This document shows, one piece after another, positions 50,001 through 58,460 of a DNA stretch of 64,000 bases. Location of the stretch: assembly GCF_000027005.1 (NCBI RefSeq), contig NC_012965.1, forward strand, positions 359,001 to 423,000, read 5' to 3'. Source of the DNA: Komagataella phaffii GS115. Taxonomy: Eukaryota; Ascomycota; Pichiomycetes; Pichiales; Pichiaceae. The notes below the pieces were generated by a model. It was not told the origin of the DNA. It did no database searches and was given only the letters and a program-made list of their open reading frames with translations. Made by a program: the position numbers and the translations under genes. How positions within the stretch are numbered: the stretch's first letter is position 1; each line of letters opens with the position of its first letter.

Positions 50001-50882
50001 ATGGCAACGACGTCGAGTGTCAACATTGATTCTCTTCTTGCTGACGATCAGTTTAATGATCAACAAGAGAACCAAGATGAGGATTCAGATTTTCCATTTA
50101 CACAGCACATGACAAAGGACTTATTCGATTATCAAGTTGACCAAGTAGAACAGGAGAATGACGGCAAATTTGATGCTGATCTACTCCTGTACCAAAACTA
50201 TAGATTTATGATGCTAGAGGACCTTCGTAAGGAGCTTGGTGATCTTCTAGATCAGCTTGACGACCAGCTTGTGGATCTCATAAATAGGGACTACCAGGAT
50301 TTCATCACGTTAGGACAGTCAGTGGGAGGCACAGTGGAAACGATACAAATGGTCAAGTTTGACGTTACCTCATACAAGAATAGCCTTGCCAGCAACCAAA
50401 AGTACATCGATAATGTGATAAATACAGTGAAAAAGCTTAAATCCCAGAAAACTAATCTATCCAAATTGAAATGGAAGGCCGAAGCGTTGGTTCTCTTACA
50501 TACTCAGGTGGACATGTTTGAGAAATATATCGCAAAAAAGATCCAAGATGAAGTAGTAACCTTTGAGCAAATCAACAAGCTGACTAGTCTCTATCTGTCC
50601 ATCACTTCCATCTTGGATTCTATATTGGAAGAGCACAAACCAGAAGACGGACCGATAGTAATTCTAGAAAAGTTAAAGTCACAGGTGAACTCATCTAGAT
50701 ACGAGTATCAAAGCATTATGGATACGTATATCTCTGGCCTAAAGAGTGAAATCAAGAAAATGACCAGTTCTCAACCTCAAGACCCTAAGTCAGTATCAGA
50801 ACTTCAAGAGCAAGTGATGACGATTTTGACTTTTTATCCTTACACTGGAAACAACAAGCTGTTTTCCGAACCAGATGAATAG
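50001..50882 (+). CDS. COG2: COG complex subunit 2
   Basis: This 293-residue protein matches the N-terminal COG2 region: LLYQNYRFMMLEDLRKELGD, LVDLINRDYQDFITLGQSVG, and VKFDVTSYKNSLASNQKYID, with strong coiled-coil character from about residue 70 to 250. Cog2/Sec35 is a lobe-A subunit of the conserved oligomeric Golgi tethering complex for retrograde vesicles. It is short like S. cerevisiae Cog2 (262), whereas animal COG2 is over 700. The frame is open upstream from 49965 but the first ATG is 50001. CTF4 is divergent, 355 bp away. Confidence 0.87.
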   Translation: MATTSSVNIDSLLADDQFNDQQENQDEDSDFPFTQHMTKDLFDYQVDQVEQENDGKFDADLLLYQNYRFMMLEDLRKELGDLLDQLDDQLVDLINRDYQDFITLGQSVGGTVETIQMVKFDVTSYKNSLASNQKYIDNVINTVKKLKSQKTNLSKLKWKAEALVLLHTQVDMFEKYIAKKIQDEVVTFEQINKLTSLYLSITSILDSILEEHKPEDGPIVILEKLKSQVNSSRYEYQSIMDTYISGLKSEIKKMTSSQPQDPKSVSELQEQVMTILTFYPYTGNNKLFSEPDE

Positions 50883-51098
50883 AAAATATATAACCATAAT
50901 CACCGGGGACTATTATTATATGTTAACGAATCTCCTTCTAGTCTCCCTCCCAGCCATCTGCCACCATGTAGCGTCAAGTAGCTCCTTCTAGCGAGAAGAG
51001 TTGATTTTTTTTTCACCCGGGTAACCTCATCAAGTGCTCACTAAAAAAATAGAAAATAAAAAAATTCAATCAGTTCCTAACATTACCTCACAATCACA

Positions 51099-52685
51099 AT
51101 GGCAAAAGATCCGTTTTTATCGGATGGTTCCCGTAAGCGTAAGAGAACAAATCCCCCCACTTCCAATGTGAACAGGATATCAAAAACGCAAAACAAAAAC
51201 CAAACGGAAAGAGCTGATGAAGATATCACCAGTGAGTCTGAGACCGAAAATTTAAGTTCTGATGGAGAAGTGAAGGAAGAGCAATCCAGTGAATCTGAAG
51301 ATGAAGAAGACTTTGCAGAGACCGCTGCAGATAAAAGACGTCGTTTGGCCAAGCAATACCTTGAAAACCTGCAAGCTGAACAAGAGAGCTACGAGTTCGA
51401 TGCTCAAGATCTGGACAACGATATTCTGGCAAGAAGGTTACAGATGGACGTCAACGAAAACAAGGGAACACTATACAAATTCATTGCTGACAAGTTGCTT
51501 GTCAGGGATTGCAAACCTACAATCAGTAGAGTTGGTTCTAAAGGAATGACGTGTGTGTCTGCAAGCTATCCGTTCTGTTATACTACATCAAAAGATATGG
51601 AGTTGAGCAAGTGGAAAATTGATGACTTTAACAAAAAGCCCCAAAAGGTGAAGTACGTAAAGGGTGGTGTCAAGTATAGAAACTTGAATAAAGAGCAACA
51701 TTTGAACGGGCATTGTGGTGAGGTCTTGACATGTTCAGCTAGCTCTAACGGGAAGTACGTAGTCACTGGTGGAAGGGATCAAAGACTAATAGTATGGAGT
51801 ACTGAGGCATTATCCCCGTTAAGGGTTTGGGAAATTAGGAACAGAAACGGTGTGATATTTAGTACCGTATTCAGGAAACAGAGTGATCAATTATATGCTG
51901 CATGTGGTGATTTGAAAGTTAGGACTTATGGGGTGGCCCAGATGTCTCAGTTGGAGACCTTATATGGCCATCAAGACTTTGTGGCAGATATTTCAGCCTT
52001 GAGTCAGGAAAGATGTGTAACTGTCGGTTCTAGAGACAGAACAGCCATGCTTTGGAAGATTCCTGAAGAGTCTAAGTTAACTTTCAGAGGAGGAGATTCA
52101 GAGGAAAAGAAGAACAAGTTTGGAAATTTGAATTCTAAGGAGTCTGATAAATTGAGCTTTTACGCCGAGGGCTCATTAGATTGTATTTCTATGGTTGATG
52201 AGTCCCACTTTGTTACTGGGTCAGATAATGGTAATGTTTCATTTTGGGCCATCAACAAGAAGAAGCCAATTTTTGTAATTAGACAGGCGCATGGCCTGGA
52301 ACCACGGATTCCATCTGGTGACGCATCAGGAGAGATAAATGAGCAAGCTGCAGAGTTTCAGGTCCCCAAGCGAAACCCTTACTGGGTCACCGCCATTCAT
52401 TCATTACCACTTTCTGACGTGTTTTTCACTGGTTCCTGGAATGGGACTATTAGAGTGTGGAAGATCAACTCCAACTTACGGTCATTTGAGCTTTTGGGAG
52501 AACTCCCTAACGCCAACGGTGTTGTCACCAAGATAGACAGCTGCGAGTTTGACGGGAAGATTAGACTGTTTGCCACGTTATCCAAAGAGCATAGATTGGG
52601 TAGATGGATTAAAACGAAAGGAAGAAATGCATTATACAGCGCAGTTTTAGACCTACAAAACTTGAAGCGTCCAAAGAACAGTTAG
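51099..52685 (+). CDS. RRP9: U3 snoRNP protein Rrp9 (U3-55K)
   Basis: This 528-residue protein has a basic/acidic N-terminus (SRKRKRTN; SESEDEEDFAET) followed by a WD40 propeller at about 195-515. Repeats include LNGHCGEVLTCSASSNGKYV, LYGHQDFVADISALSQ, LDCISMVDESHFVTGSDNG and VFFTGSWNGTIRVWK. The layout and length match S. cerevisiae Rrp9 (573), which binds the box B/C motif of U3 snoRNA in the small-subunit processome. The start is a good ATG after an A-rich leader. Confidence 0.94.
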   Translation: MAKDPFLSDGSRKRKRTNPPTSNVNRISKTQNKNQTERADEDITSESETENLSSDGEVKEEQSSESEDEEDFAETAADKRRRLAKQYLENLQAEQESYEFDAQDLDNDILARRLQMDVNENKGTLYKFIADKLLVRDCKPTISRVGSKGMTCVSASYPFCYTTSKDMELSKWKIDDFNKKPQKVKYVKGGVKYRNLNKEQHLNGHCGEVLTCSASSNGKYVVTGGRDQRLIVWSTEALSPLRVWEIRNRNGVIFSTVFRKQSDQLYAACGDLKVRTYGVAQMSQLETLYGHQDFVADISALSQERCVTVGSRDRTAMLWKIPEESKLTFRGGDSEEKKNKFGNLNSKESDKLSFYAEGSLDCISMVDESHFVTGSDNGNVSFWAINKKKPIFVIRQAHGLEPRIPSGDASGEINEQAAEFQVPKRNPYWVTAIHSLPLSDVFFTGSWNGTIRVWKINSNLRSFELLGELPNANGVVTKIDSCEFDGKIRLFATLSKEHRLGRWIKTKGRNALYSAVLDLQNLKRPKNS

Positions 52686-52804
52686 TATAAGTTAACGGAG
52701 GTTAAAATTTGTAATCGATATTAATTCAGAAGTAACGGTATAGAATTGAAAAAAGAACCATTAATAAATATCTTTTGAATCGTAAGAATCAAACTCAAAA
52801 TCAT

Positions 52805-53455
52805 TTACAACAGTGCAATTGCAGCAATAGCAGCCAACCCTAAAGATGCACCAGATACTTGGTAAATGGCAGCACCATCCGTTGCTGAAGTAGAGGATGT
52901 TGTAGGGGCACCACTTTCACTGGAAGAGGAAGAAGACGAAGAAGAAGATGATGTAATGGAACTTCTTCTAGTACTGGAAATGGTAGAACTGTTGTGGAAA
53001 CTTGAAGTATTGGAGTAAAAGGAGGCAGTCGTAGTAACTGTTCTGTTCGTGGGCAGCGCACTCGTCGTATTGAGGTAGGGAGTTAGTGTAGACGAAACCA
53101 CTGTGGAGTTAGCTGCAATTGTTGGTGAGGATGAGCTGACAGAAGGGGTCACAGTACTGTTAATAGCAATAGCGTAGTTGCGGAATAGCGTTTGGTGCGC
53201 AGCCTCAGAGGCTACAGAAGCTTCAGATGCAGCAGAAAGCTCCGAAGCTACAGAAGCAGCGGAGGCTTCAGAAGCAGCAGAAGCAGCAGAAGCCTCAGAT
53301 GCAACACTGGCAGAGGAAACTGATAACAGTGAAGAGCTCTCCTCTGGAGACAATTGCGTTTCAGTAATAGTAATCGTAGTTTGCAAAGTGGTGGTTGCCT
53401 CAGCGGAAGCAGAGGCAGCGATAGCCAAAAGAGATGCGATATTGAGCAATTTCAT
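52805..53455 (-). CDS. GPI-type Ala/Ser-rich cell-wall protein
   Basis: The 216-residue protein from the ATG at 53455 has a signal peptide (MKLLNIASLLAIAASASA). A short beta-type segment (ATTTLQTTITITETQLSPEE) leads to an Ala/Ser/Glu repeat at about residues 42-86, with units like SEASAASAASEASAASVASE. A Ser/Thr/Asn tract with several N-glycosylation sequons follows, and a C-terminal hydrophobic tail (GLAAIAAIALL) fits a GPI-anchor signal. An upstream ATG at 53512 would bury the signal peptide. It is probably a wall mannoprotein of no known family. Confidence 0.78.
   Translation of the reverse strand: MKLLNIASLLAIAASASAEATTTLQTTITITETQLSPEESSSLLSVSSASVASEASAASAASEASAASVASELSAASEASVASEAAHQTLFRNYAIAINSTVTPSVSSSSPTIAANSTVVSSTLTPYLNTTSALPTNRTVTTTASFYSNTSSFHNSSTISSTRRSSITSSSSSSSSSSSESGAPTTSSTSATDGAAIYQVSGASLGLAAIAAIALL
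53120..53335 (-). repeat. Degenerate Ala/Ser/Glu coding repeat
   Basis: The most regular part, near 53200-53310, repeats units like GCTTCAGAAGCAGC (as read on +), coding Ala-Ser-Glu-Ala-Ser blocks of five to seven residues. Such tracts expand and contract easily, so length may vary between strains. Confidence 0.55.
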
Positions 53456-53933
53456 GATGACACTTGATTGATTGTTCGTTGAAAATGAAAGACTAGGGTA
53501 GGTATGGAACAAGAATAAGTTGTTTACTAAAGAGAAAAGACCAAAGAAAGTTCAGGGTCAAGGCAAAATAAAATAGTAAACAAATTAGTCGAGCATGGAT
53601 CGCTGGTTGCCATGGTTGTGTGGTAAATATTTTCACTTACCATCGCGACGTATTCACAGCCATGCAAAAATTGTCCAATCAATAACCGGAATTGCGTTTG
53701 GCAGAGCTAGAAACACGCTTTATAACTATTCAACCGCCACCAACTGCATAAACATACCTCAAACGATGCAAGATTTTTAGTAGTAGCCACGTCAGGTTAT
53801 AGTCAGAAGATCCAAGCTAACCAATTCAAACAGGTTTATCTTAGAGGATCGGGAACAGACAGTGGGTGTAATCATAGAGCTTATAAAGAAAGGGCTTTGA
53901 CGGGACCACAGGCCCAGCCTGTGAATAGGTCCC
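53456..53933. other. Intergenic region between wall protein and RMD5
   Basis: This 478-bp gap holds the wall-protein promoter and the RMD5 3' end. A 61-codon ORF at 53595-53780 shows no family features. TTTATAAC (53718-53726) may be a TATA-type element. Confidence 0.35.
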
Positions 53934-55088
53934 CTATATGAACTGAACTTCCTGGATCTCATTCGCAGCAAACGTCTTTGGGCAATATGGGCACTTGATA
54001 GAGGAGTTTCTCTTCTTTAGTTTCGCTAAAGAGTCTTTACTTATCAGATGTCGGCAGCCTAGGGCCATTGGTGAATTTTGAGGCGTTGTTTCTTCTTTGC
54101 TGACTGGACAAATGAATATTGAGTGGAATTGTAGAGATTTTGGAAGCTCAACTTCAAATGGAAGTTCATTCTCTGAGGTCCAATCCAGCTTCTCATTCTT
54201 CATCTTCGAGATCTTGTTGAACTTAACAAAATTTGGAATCGCAATATAGCTCGCTTGAAGTGTGTTGAAAATAGGAGATTCTGAGGAGAGCCCCACGAAT
54301 GAACAGAAATCTCTGGACAGCTGCGTGAAAAGTTTCTGGTAGGGAGAACTTGTCAAGTCTATTGAATCCAAATACGGATTTTCTGGCTCATTGGGAGTAA
54401 ATATAGTGGATGACATTAACTTTGATATCACGTCCAAGTGAGTATTTCCAAAGTGAGGAAAATTGATCTTCGCATACTCATAGGCAGGATAAGGGGATGA
54501 AGGATTCTTCTTGTAAATATCGATGAACTTTAGTTTATGCAGATTGAACTGTAAATCTGATCCTATTCTTTGAAGATTGTGTTTATTGACATTGGCCCAT
54601 GCAATTGCTTTTTCCAATCGGTGATGAACTGTCAAATCTTCAGATATTTCTTCCAATTCATGAAACTTGTTGAGTAGCTGATCAGGCACCTGAATGTTAT
54701 CCATTTTTGCAATGGTATTGGCAGCTTCGAAATCCCCAATTCGTAACAAATGCATTATTAGTGCTCTATCGACTAACTGTCTACATCTTGTGCTTTCCAA
54801 TGGAATACGATGTCTGTAAACTTCACTCAAGTCAAAATTAAACACTTTATCGATACTCTTCTGATACTTTTTGATAACGGTATTGAGGGATTTCTCATGT
54901 TTCAATGACTGATTTGCCCAATAGTTAATCTTTATCTGCACATCTTGTACTTTCAAGTCGTCAGTGTCCTGATTCAATTGTTCTTGTTTCTGTTTCAAAT
55001 AGCTCAGTAAGTCATTACTCTCTTTGATACACTTTTCTAGTGCCTTATTCTTTCCAAGGCGTTCAACTTCTTCCTGGACTATGTTCAT
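53934..55088 (-). CDS. RMD5: GID/CTLH E3 ubiquitin-ligase RING subunit
   Basis: This 384-residue protein has a helical N-terminus and a CTLH-type region at about 100-215 (LVDRALIMHLLRIGDFEAAN). A C-terminal degenerate RING at about 325-375 reads FICPVSKEET, ALGCRHLISKDSLAKL and IKCPYCPKTF. The CPVSKEET / CPYCP pattern is that of Rmd5/Gid2, the catalytic RING partner of Fyv10/Gid9. The GID ligase destroys gluconeogenic enzymes when glucose returns. The length is close to S. cerevisiae Rmd5 (421). It is divergent from BRO1. Confidence 0.9.
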   Translation of the reverse strand: MNIVQEEVERLGKNKALEKCIKESNDLLSYLKQKQEQLNQDTDDLKVQDVQIKINYWANQSLKHEKSLNTVIKKYQKSIDKVFNFDLSEVYRHRIPLESTRCRQLVDRALIMHLLRIGDFEAANTIAKMDNIQVPDQLLNKFHELEEISEDLTVHHRLEKAIAWANVNKHNLQRIGSDLQFNLHKLKFIDIYKKNPSSPYPAYEYAKINFPHFGNTHLDVISKLMSSTIFTPNEPENPYLDSIDLTSSPYQKLFTQLSRDFCSFVGLSSESPIFNTLQASYIAIPNFVKFNKISKMKNEKLDWTSENELPFEVELPKSLQFHSIFICPVSKEETTPQNSPMALGCRHLISKDSLAKLKKRNSSIKCPYCPKTFAANEIQEVQFI

Positions 55089-55368
55089 CGATGATCAGTT
55101 AAAATAAGCAAGGCCCGTTTAATTGCCGGAACGTCAAGTTTGAGATAATCTTTGTTCGCGCAGTATTCTACCTATATTTAGGGGTTGACTAACAGACAGA
55201 TGCCATTTGCTCCCAAGGGGGAAACTCGTATATAGGATCAGGATGGTGAACGTATGAGATAGAAGGCCTCACCGAATGACGAAAACTGAACTAGGCTTTC
55301 GTTATCTAATTTCAAGTCTTGCATTGTGTCTCTTGACTTCTAGTAACCCTGAACTGCACTACTCAAAA

Positions 55369-57783
55369 ATGGATAAGGACCCAGGTTCCTACAATAGCAG
55401 CATTAAGCTTGTTCCAAACCCCCAACTCATGAAAACCCCTCTTATCACCCTCCCCTTGAAAAAGACAAAGGATGACACTGATTGGAAAAGTGCTTTGGAC
55501 AGCCACATAAAACTGGCTTATGGAGCCAACCACGAGTTTTCCAATGAAATTGACACCTTTTCCGCAATCAGATCTGACATACATAACCTCAAACCAGATG
55601 TACTAGGCCGGGACATCCTGTACAAGTATTATGGACAACTAGAGCTATTGGGACTTCGAATTCCAATAAAGCACCTCAATGTTTCTTTCACATGGTATGA
55701 TGCTTTTAAAACTTCTAGTAAAGTTAAACAGCATTCAACTGCGTTTGAAAAAGCCTCTGTTCTCTTTAACTTGGCAGCCACATTTTCAGAGCTTGGAAAA
55801 TCCAGTCTTTCAGAAGGCAACTTCAAGGCAAGTTATACCAATTTTCAATATAGCGCCGGTATATTGCAATTTATTGCAGAGAATTTCTTGCATGCTCCTT
55901 CAGGTGATCTAGATCCCGAAGTTGTAACAACATTCCAAAAAGTTATGATAGCCCAAGCGCAAGAAATCTTTCTACTCAAAATGTTCGATGACGACTCTGC
56001 TAATGTAAAACATTCATTGGCTGCTAAATTAGCCAAAGCTGCTTCAAATATGTACGAGTCTATCACTGAACCTTTGAAGGGATTCCTTTCTAAAGGTGTC
56101 CCAATTACTTTCTCTCAGTTGACTGCATACAAAGCTATTTACTACGATGCGCTAGCTCATTATCACAATGCCCTGCATAATAAAGCCACTTCAAAGTATG
56201 GTGCTGCCATTGCTGATTTGAAAGAGGCTGAGTCCCAGCTGAAGGAATGTGAAAACACTTTCTTGCCGTCTGACTTCAAGCAAATCGGTGATTTCCAGTC
56301 CGAACTATCCGAACTAATTAAGATTGAGTTACCTTCAATTGAAAAAGACAACGAGTTTGTTTTCAACGATCATGTTCCTTCCACAGCCCCAATAATTAAA
56401 CCTCTGGAAGGTGCCAGACCAATATCCTTAGCCGATCAAGATTTTTCGGCTACGGTAGGAAAAGATCTTTTTGAAAAGATCATTCCTATGTCGGTTCACG
56501 AACAAAGTTCTTTGTATTCGGAGATGCAGGCCCAACTTTTGAGAGAGGAAGGGTCAAACGTGGAGCTGTTAGATGAAGAACTCTCGTCACTCATGTCATA
56601 CTTGAACCTTCCGAAATCTATACTAGAATTAAAGGAGTTGTTAGAAATAAAACCGGATGAGCTTCGTCTAGACTTTAGCGACTCAACTCAAGAGTTGGAT
56701 CCCAGAATTCTGAGTGCTGCACTGGAGATTCAAGACTCGTCCTACGTCACTGAAGCCCAAGCTGTTAGAAGAATAAAAGAAGAGTTATTAAGCAAACTCA
56801 ACAATACGCAGAATCTACTTTTGAATGAAGAACGCAACTATAGCGAGAACAAATTGAGATATGGCGCTAAGTGGACACAGCAGCCATCTACCATGTTGAA
56901 TTCCTCCTACAAACAGAACTTGACCAGGACTAGAAAATCATTGGAAGATGCGTCATTGTCAGATAAGAAACTTGAATCAATGATTAGCCCTTACCAATAT
57001 GTACTTAATATCCTATCAGGTGGGCCTCACTCTTCAGAGCTTAGAAATGCTTTCAACCCTTCATTACCAGACAGTGAAGTCTCCCTTCTTGATATTGATG
57101 ACAGATCTTTCAATACTAAAGCAAAGATTGGCCAACTGGACTCAAAAGTGCAAGAGCTACACAATTTAAGAAAGGAGAGAGCAAATACTTACAATGACCT
57201 CAAGACTGCTGTTCGAAAAGATGATATTTCCAGCATTATTCTCATCAACAAGGATAATCCAAACATGGAAGAGAATGTATTCAGGAAAGAGCTGTTAAAG
57301 TTTCAACCATACAGAAACAGAATCGAAGCTACCGGGGAGCGACAGAATCTTTTGATGCAAGAAATCAAAGTGTTGATGAGTGAGGTCTTGAATGACCCCA
57401 CTATCAAAAAGAACCGTCTCTCCAAACATTCCCAGAAGGAAACTCAATCTAAACAGCTAAACAATTACTTGGATGCATACAAACAATGGAAAACATATGT
57501 TACTGGGTTGAAACAAGCTAACAGCTTTTACAAACAGCTATTTAACCTTGTTAACGAACAGCACAATTCAGTGGTGAACTATACGAACCAAAGACAAATG
57601 GAAGCTAATGCTCTAGGCCAAGATTCCCTAAGTTATGGACTCGGAAGCTTGAATTTGGAAGGCACTTCTCAACCACCACCAAGGCCACCAAAGGACAGCG
57701 ATCAGGATCCATACAAAAATCCGTCGGTATTTGACCCTTTGTTATATGCAAGTTTTAGTGATAATAACCAGTCTAGGAGGTAG
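55369..57783 (+). CDS. BRO1: ESCRT-associated BRO1-domain protein Bro1/Vps31
   Basis: From ATG 55369 the protein has 804 residues. A BRO1 domain covers about 20-380 (KTPLITLPLKKTKDDTDWKS; FTWYDAFKTSSKVKQHSTAF; FEKASVLFNLAATFSELG). A coiled-coil V domain follows at about 395-740, then a proline-rich tail (QPPPRPPKD near residue 767). Bro1 binds Snf7 and recruits Doa4 to deubiquitinate endosomal cargo. The length and tail favour Bro1 (844) over Rim20 (661). An upstream ATG at 55276 adds 31 mostly hydrophobic residues (RYLISSLALCLLTSS) that are unlikely in a cytosolic protein. Confidence 0.88.
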   Translation: MDKDPGSYNSSIKLVPNPQLMKTPLITLPLKKTKDDTDWKSALDSHIKLAYGANHEFSNEIDTFSAIRSDIHNLKPDVLGRDILYKYYGQLELLGLRIPIKHLNVSFTWYDAFKTSSKVKQHSTAFEKASVLFNLAATFSELGKSSLSEGNFKASYTNFQYSAGILQFIAENFLHAPSGDLDPEVVTTFQKVMIAQAQEIFLLKMFDDDSANVKHSLAAKLAKAASNMYESITEPLKGFLSKGVPITFSQLTAYKAIYYDALAHYHNALHNKATSKYGAAIADLKEAESQLKECENTFLPSDFKQIGDFQSELSELIKIELPSIEKDNEFVFNDHVPSTAPIIKPLEGARPISLADQDFSATVGKDLFEKIIPMSVHEQSSLYSEMQAQLLREEGSNVELLDEELSSLMSYLNLPKSILELKELLEIKPDELRLDFSDSTQELDPRILSAALEIQDSSYVTEAQAVRRIKEELLSKLNNTQNLLLNEERNYSENKLRYGAKWTQQPSTMLNSSYKQNLTRTRKSLEDASLSDKKLESMISPYQYVLNILSGGPHSSELRNAFNPSLPDSEVSLLDIDDRSFNTKAKIGQLDSKVQELHNLRKERANTYNDLKTAVRKDDISSIILINKDNPNMEENVFRKELLKFQPYRNRIEATGERQNLLMQEIKVLMSEVLNDPTIKKNRLSKHSQKETQSKQLNNYLDAYKQWKTYVTGLKQANSFYKQLFNLVNEQHNSVVNYTNQRQMEANALGQDSLSYGLGSLNLEGTSQPPPRPPKDSDQDPYKNPSVFDPLLYASFSDNNQSRR

Positions 57784-57801
57784 CTGCTGGATGTGAACCC
57801 A

Positions 57802-58116
57802 TTAGACGTCCAAGAAGTCTGCTGCCACCAACAATTCTAATGCCATTTCAGTAGGTATATCAAACTCAGGAACGTCAACTTGATCTTTATATTGAAAATT
57901 GTAGTGTAAGTATTGTATTATTTTCTCCATCAGTACGCCATCAATTTCGTGTAGTGTGATTCTGTTAGATTCTGCCTCTTGGAAGGAAGTTCCCAGCATG
58001 TTTCTAAGTGTGCCAGACACCTCTGCGATTTCCTTAGAAATTATGAACTTGAAACCATCGGAAGAAATAAGCGTGACAAACTCCTCTTTATCAAAATCCC
58101 CCTCTTCGTCGGACAT
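57802..58116 (-). CDS. ELC1: Elongin C
   Basis: This 104-residue protein has the BTB/POZ fold of Skp1/elongin C: VTLISSDGFKFIISKEIAEV, SGTLRNMLGTSFQEAESN, ITLHEIDGVLMEKIIQYLHY and the terminal LELLVAADFLDV. Elc1 partners Ela1 and Cul3 in the ligase for stalled RNA polymerase II and also acts with Rad7/Rad16. The length matches S. cerevisiae Elc1 (99). It is convergent with BRO1, with 18 bp between stops. Confidence 0.95.
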   Translation of the reverse strand: MSDEEGDFDKEEFVTLISSDGFKFIISKEIAEVSGTLRNMLGTSFQEAESNRITLHEIDGVLMEKIIQYLHYNFQYKDQVDVPEFDIPTEMALELLVAADFLDV

Positions 58117-58460
58117 TCAAGGCTGATGAAATATGTGAGTTGAAGATTAGATTCTTCGGAATATCTAGCAAAGGTGCGTCGAATGGGTTTCCTAGTATAA
58201 TCTCACATTTTCGCGATAGCTGGAAACGTTTTTAACGGGAAACAAACTGGCTCAGCCCAGGAACATCTACAGGTTAATTACGTCTATTACCGTCCGGCTG
58301 CTTGTTTACCTATATCACTGCATCCTCAAATGGTGTAACTGCCATTGTGACTTCTATAGAATTTTTCATAAAAGTTTGCCCATTTTAGATCTGATACTTT
58401 CTCGAATTCTTGTAAGATTAACTCTCCTTCTATCTAGCATTGTACTTTCCTTCGCTATCA
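58117..58460. promoter_or_regulatory. Divergent promoter ELC1 / VPS16
   Basis: This 344-bp gap between divergent starts holds no supported ORF or RNA and presumably contains both promoters. Confidence 0.35.

Noticed and set aside
55276..55368. Upstream ATG adding 31 residues to BRO1.
   Set aside because: The extension is hydrophobic and unlike the cytosolic Bro1 start. The downstream ATG fits the domain boundary better, though the upstream start cannot be excluded.
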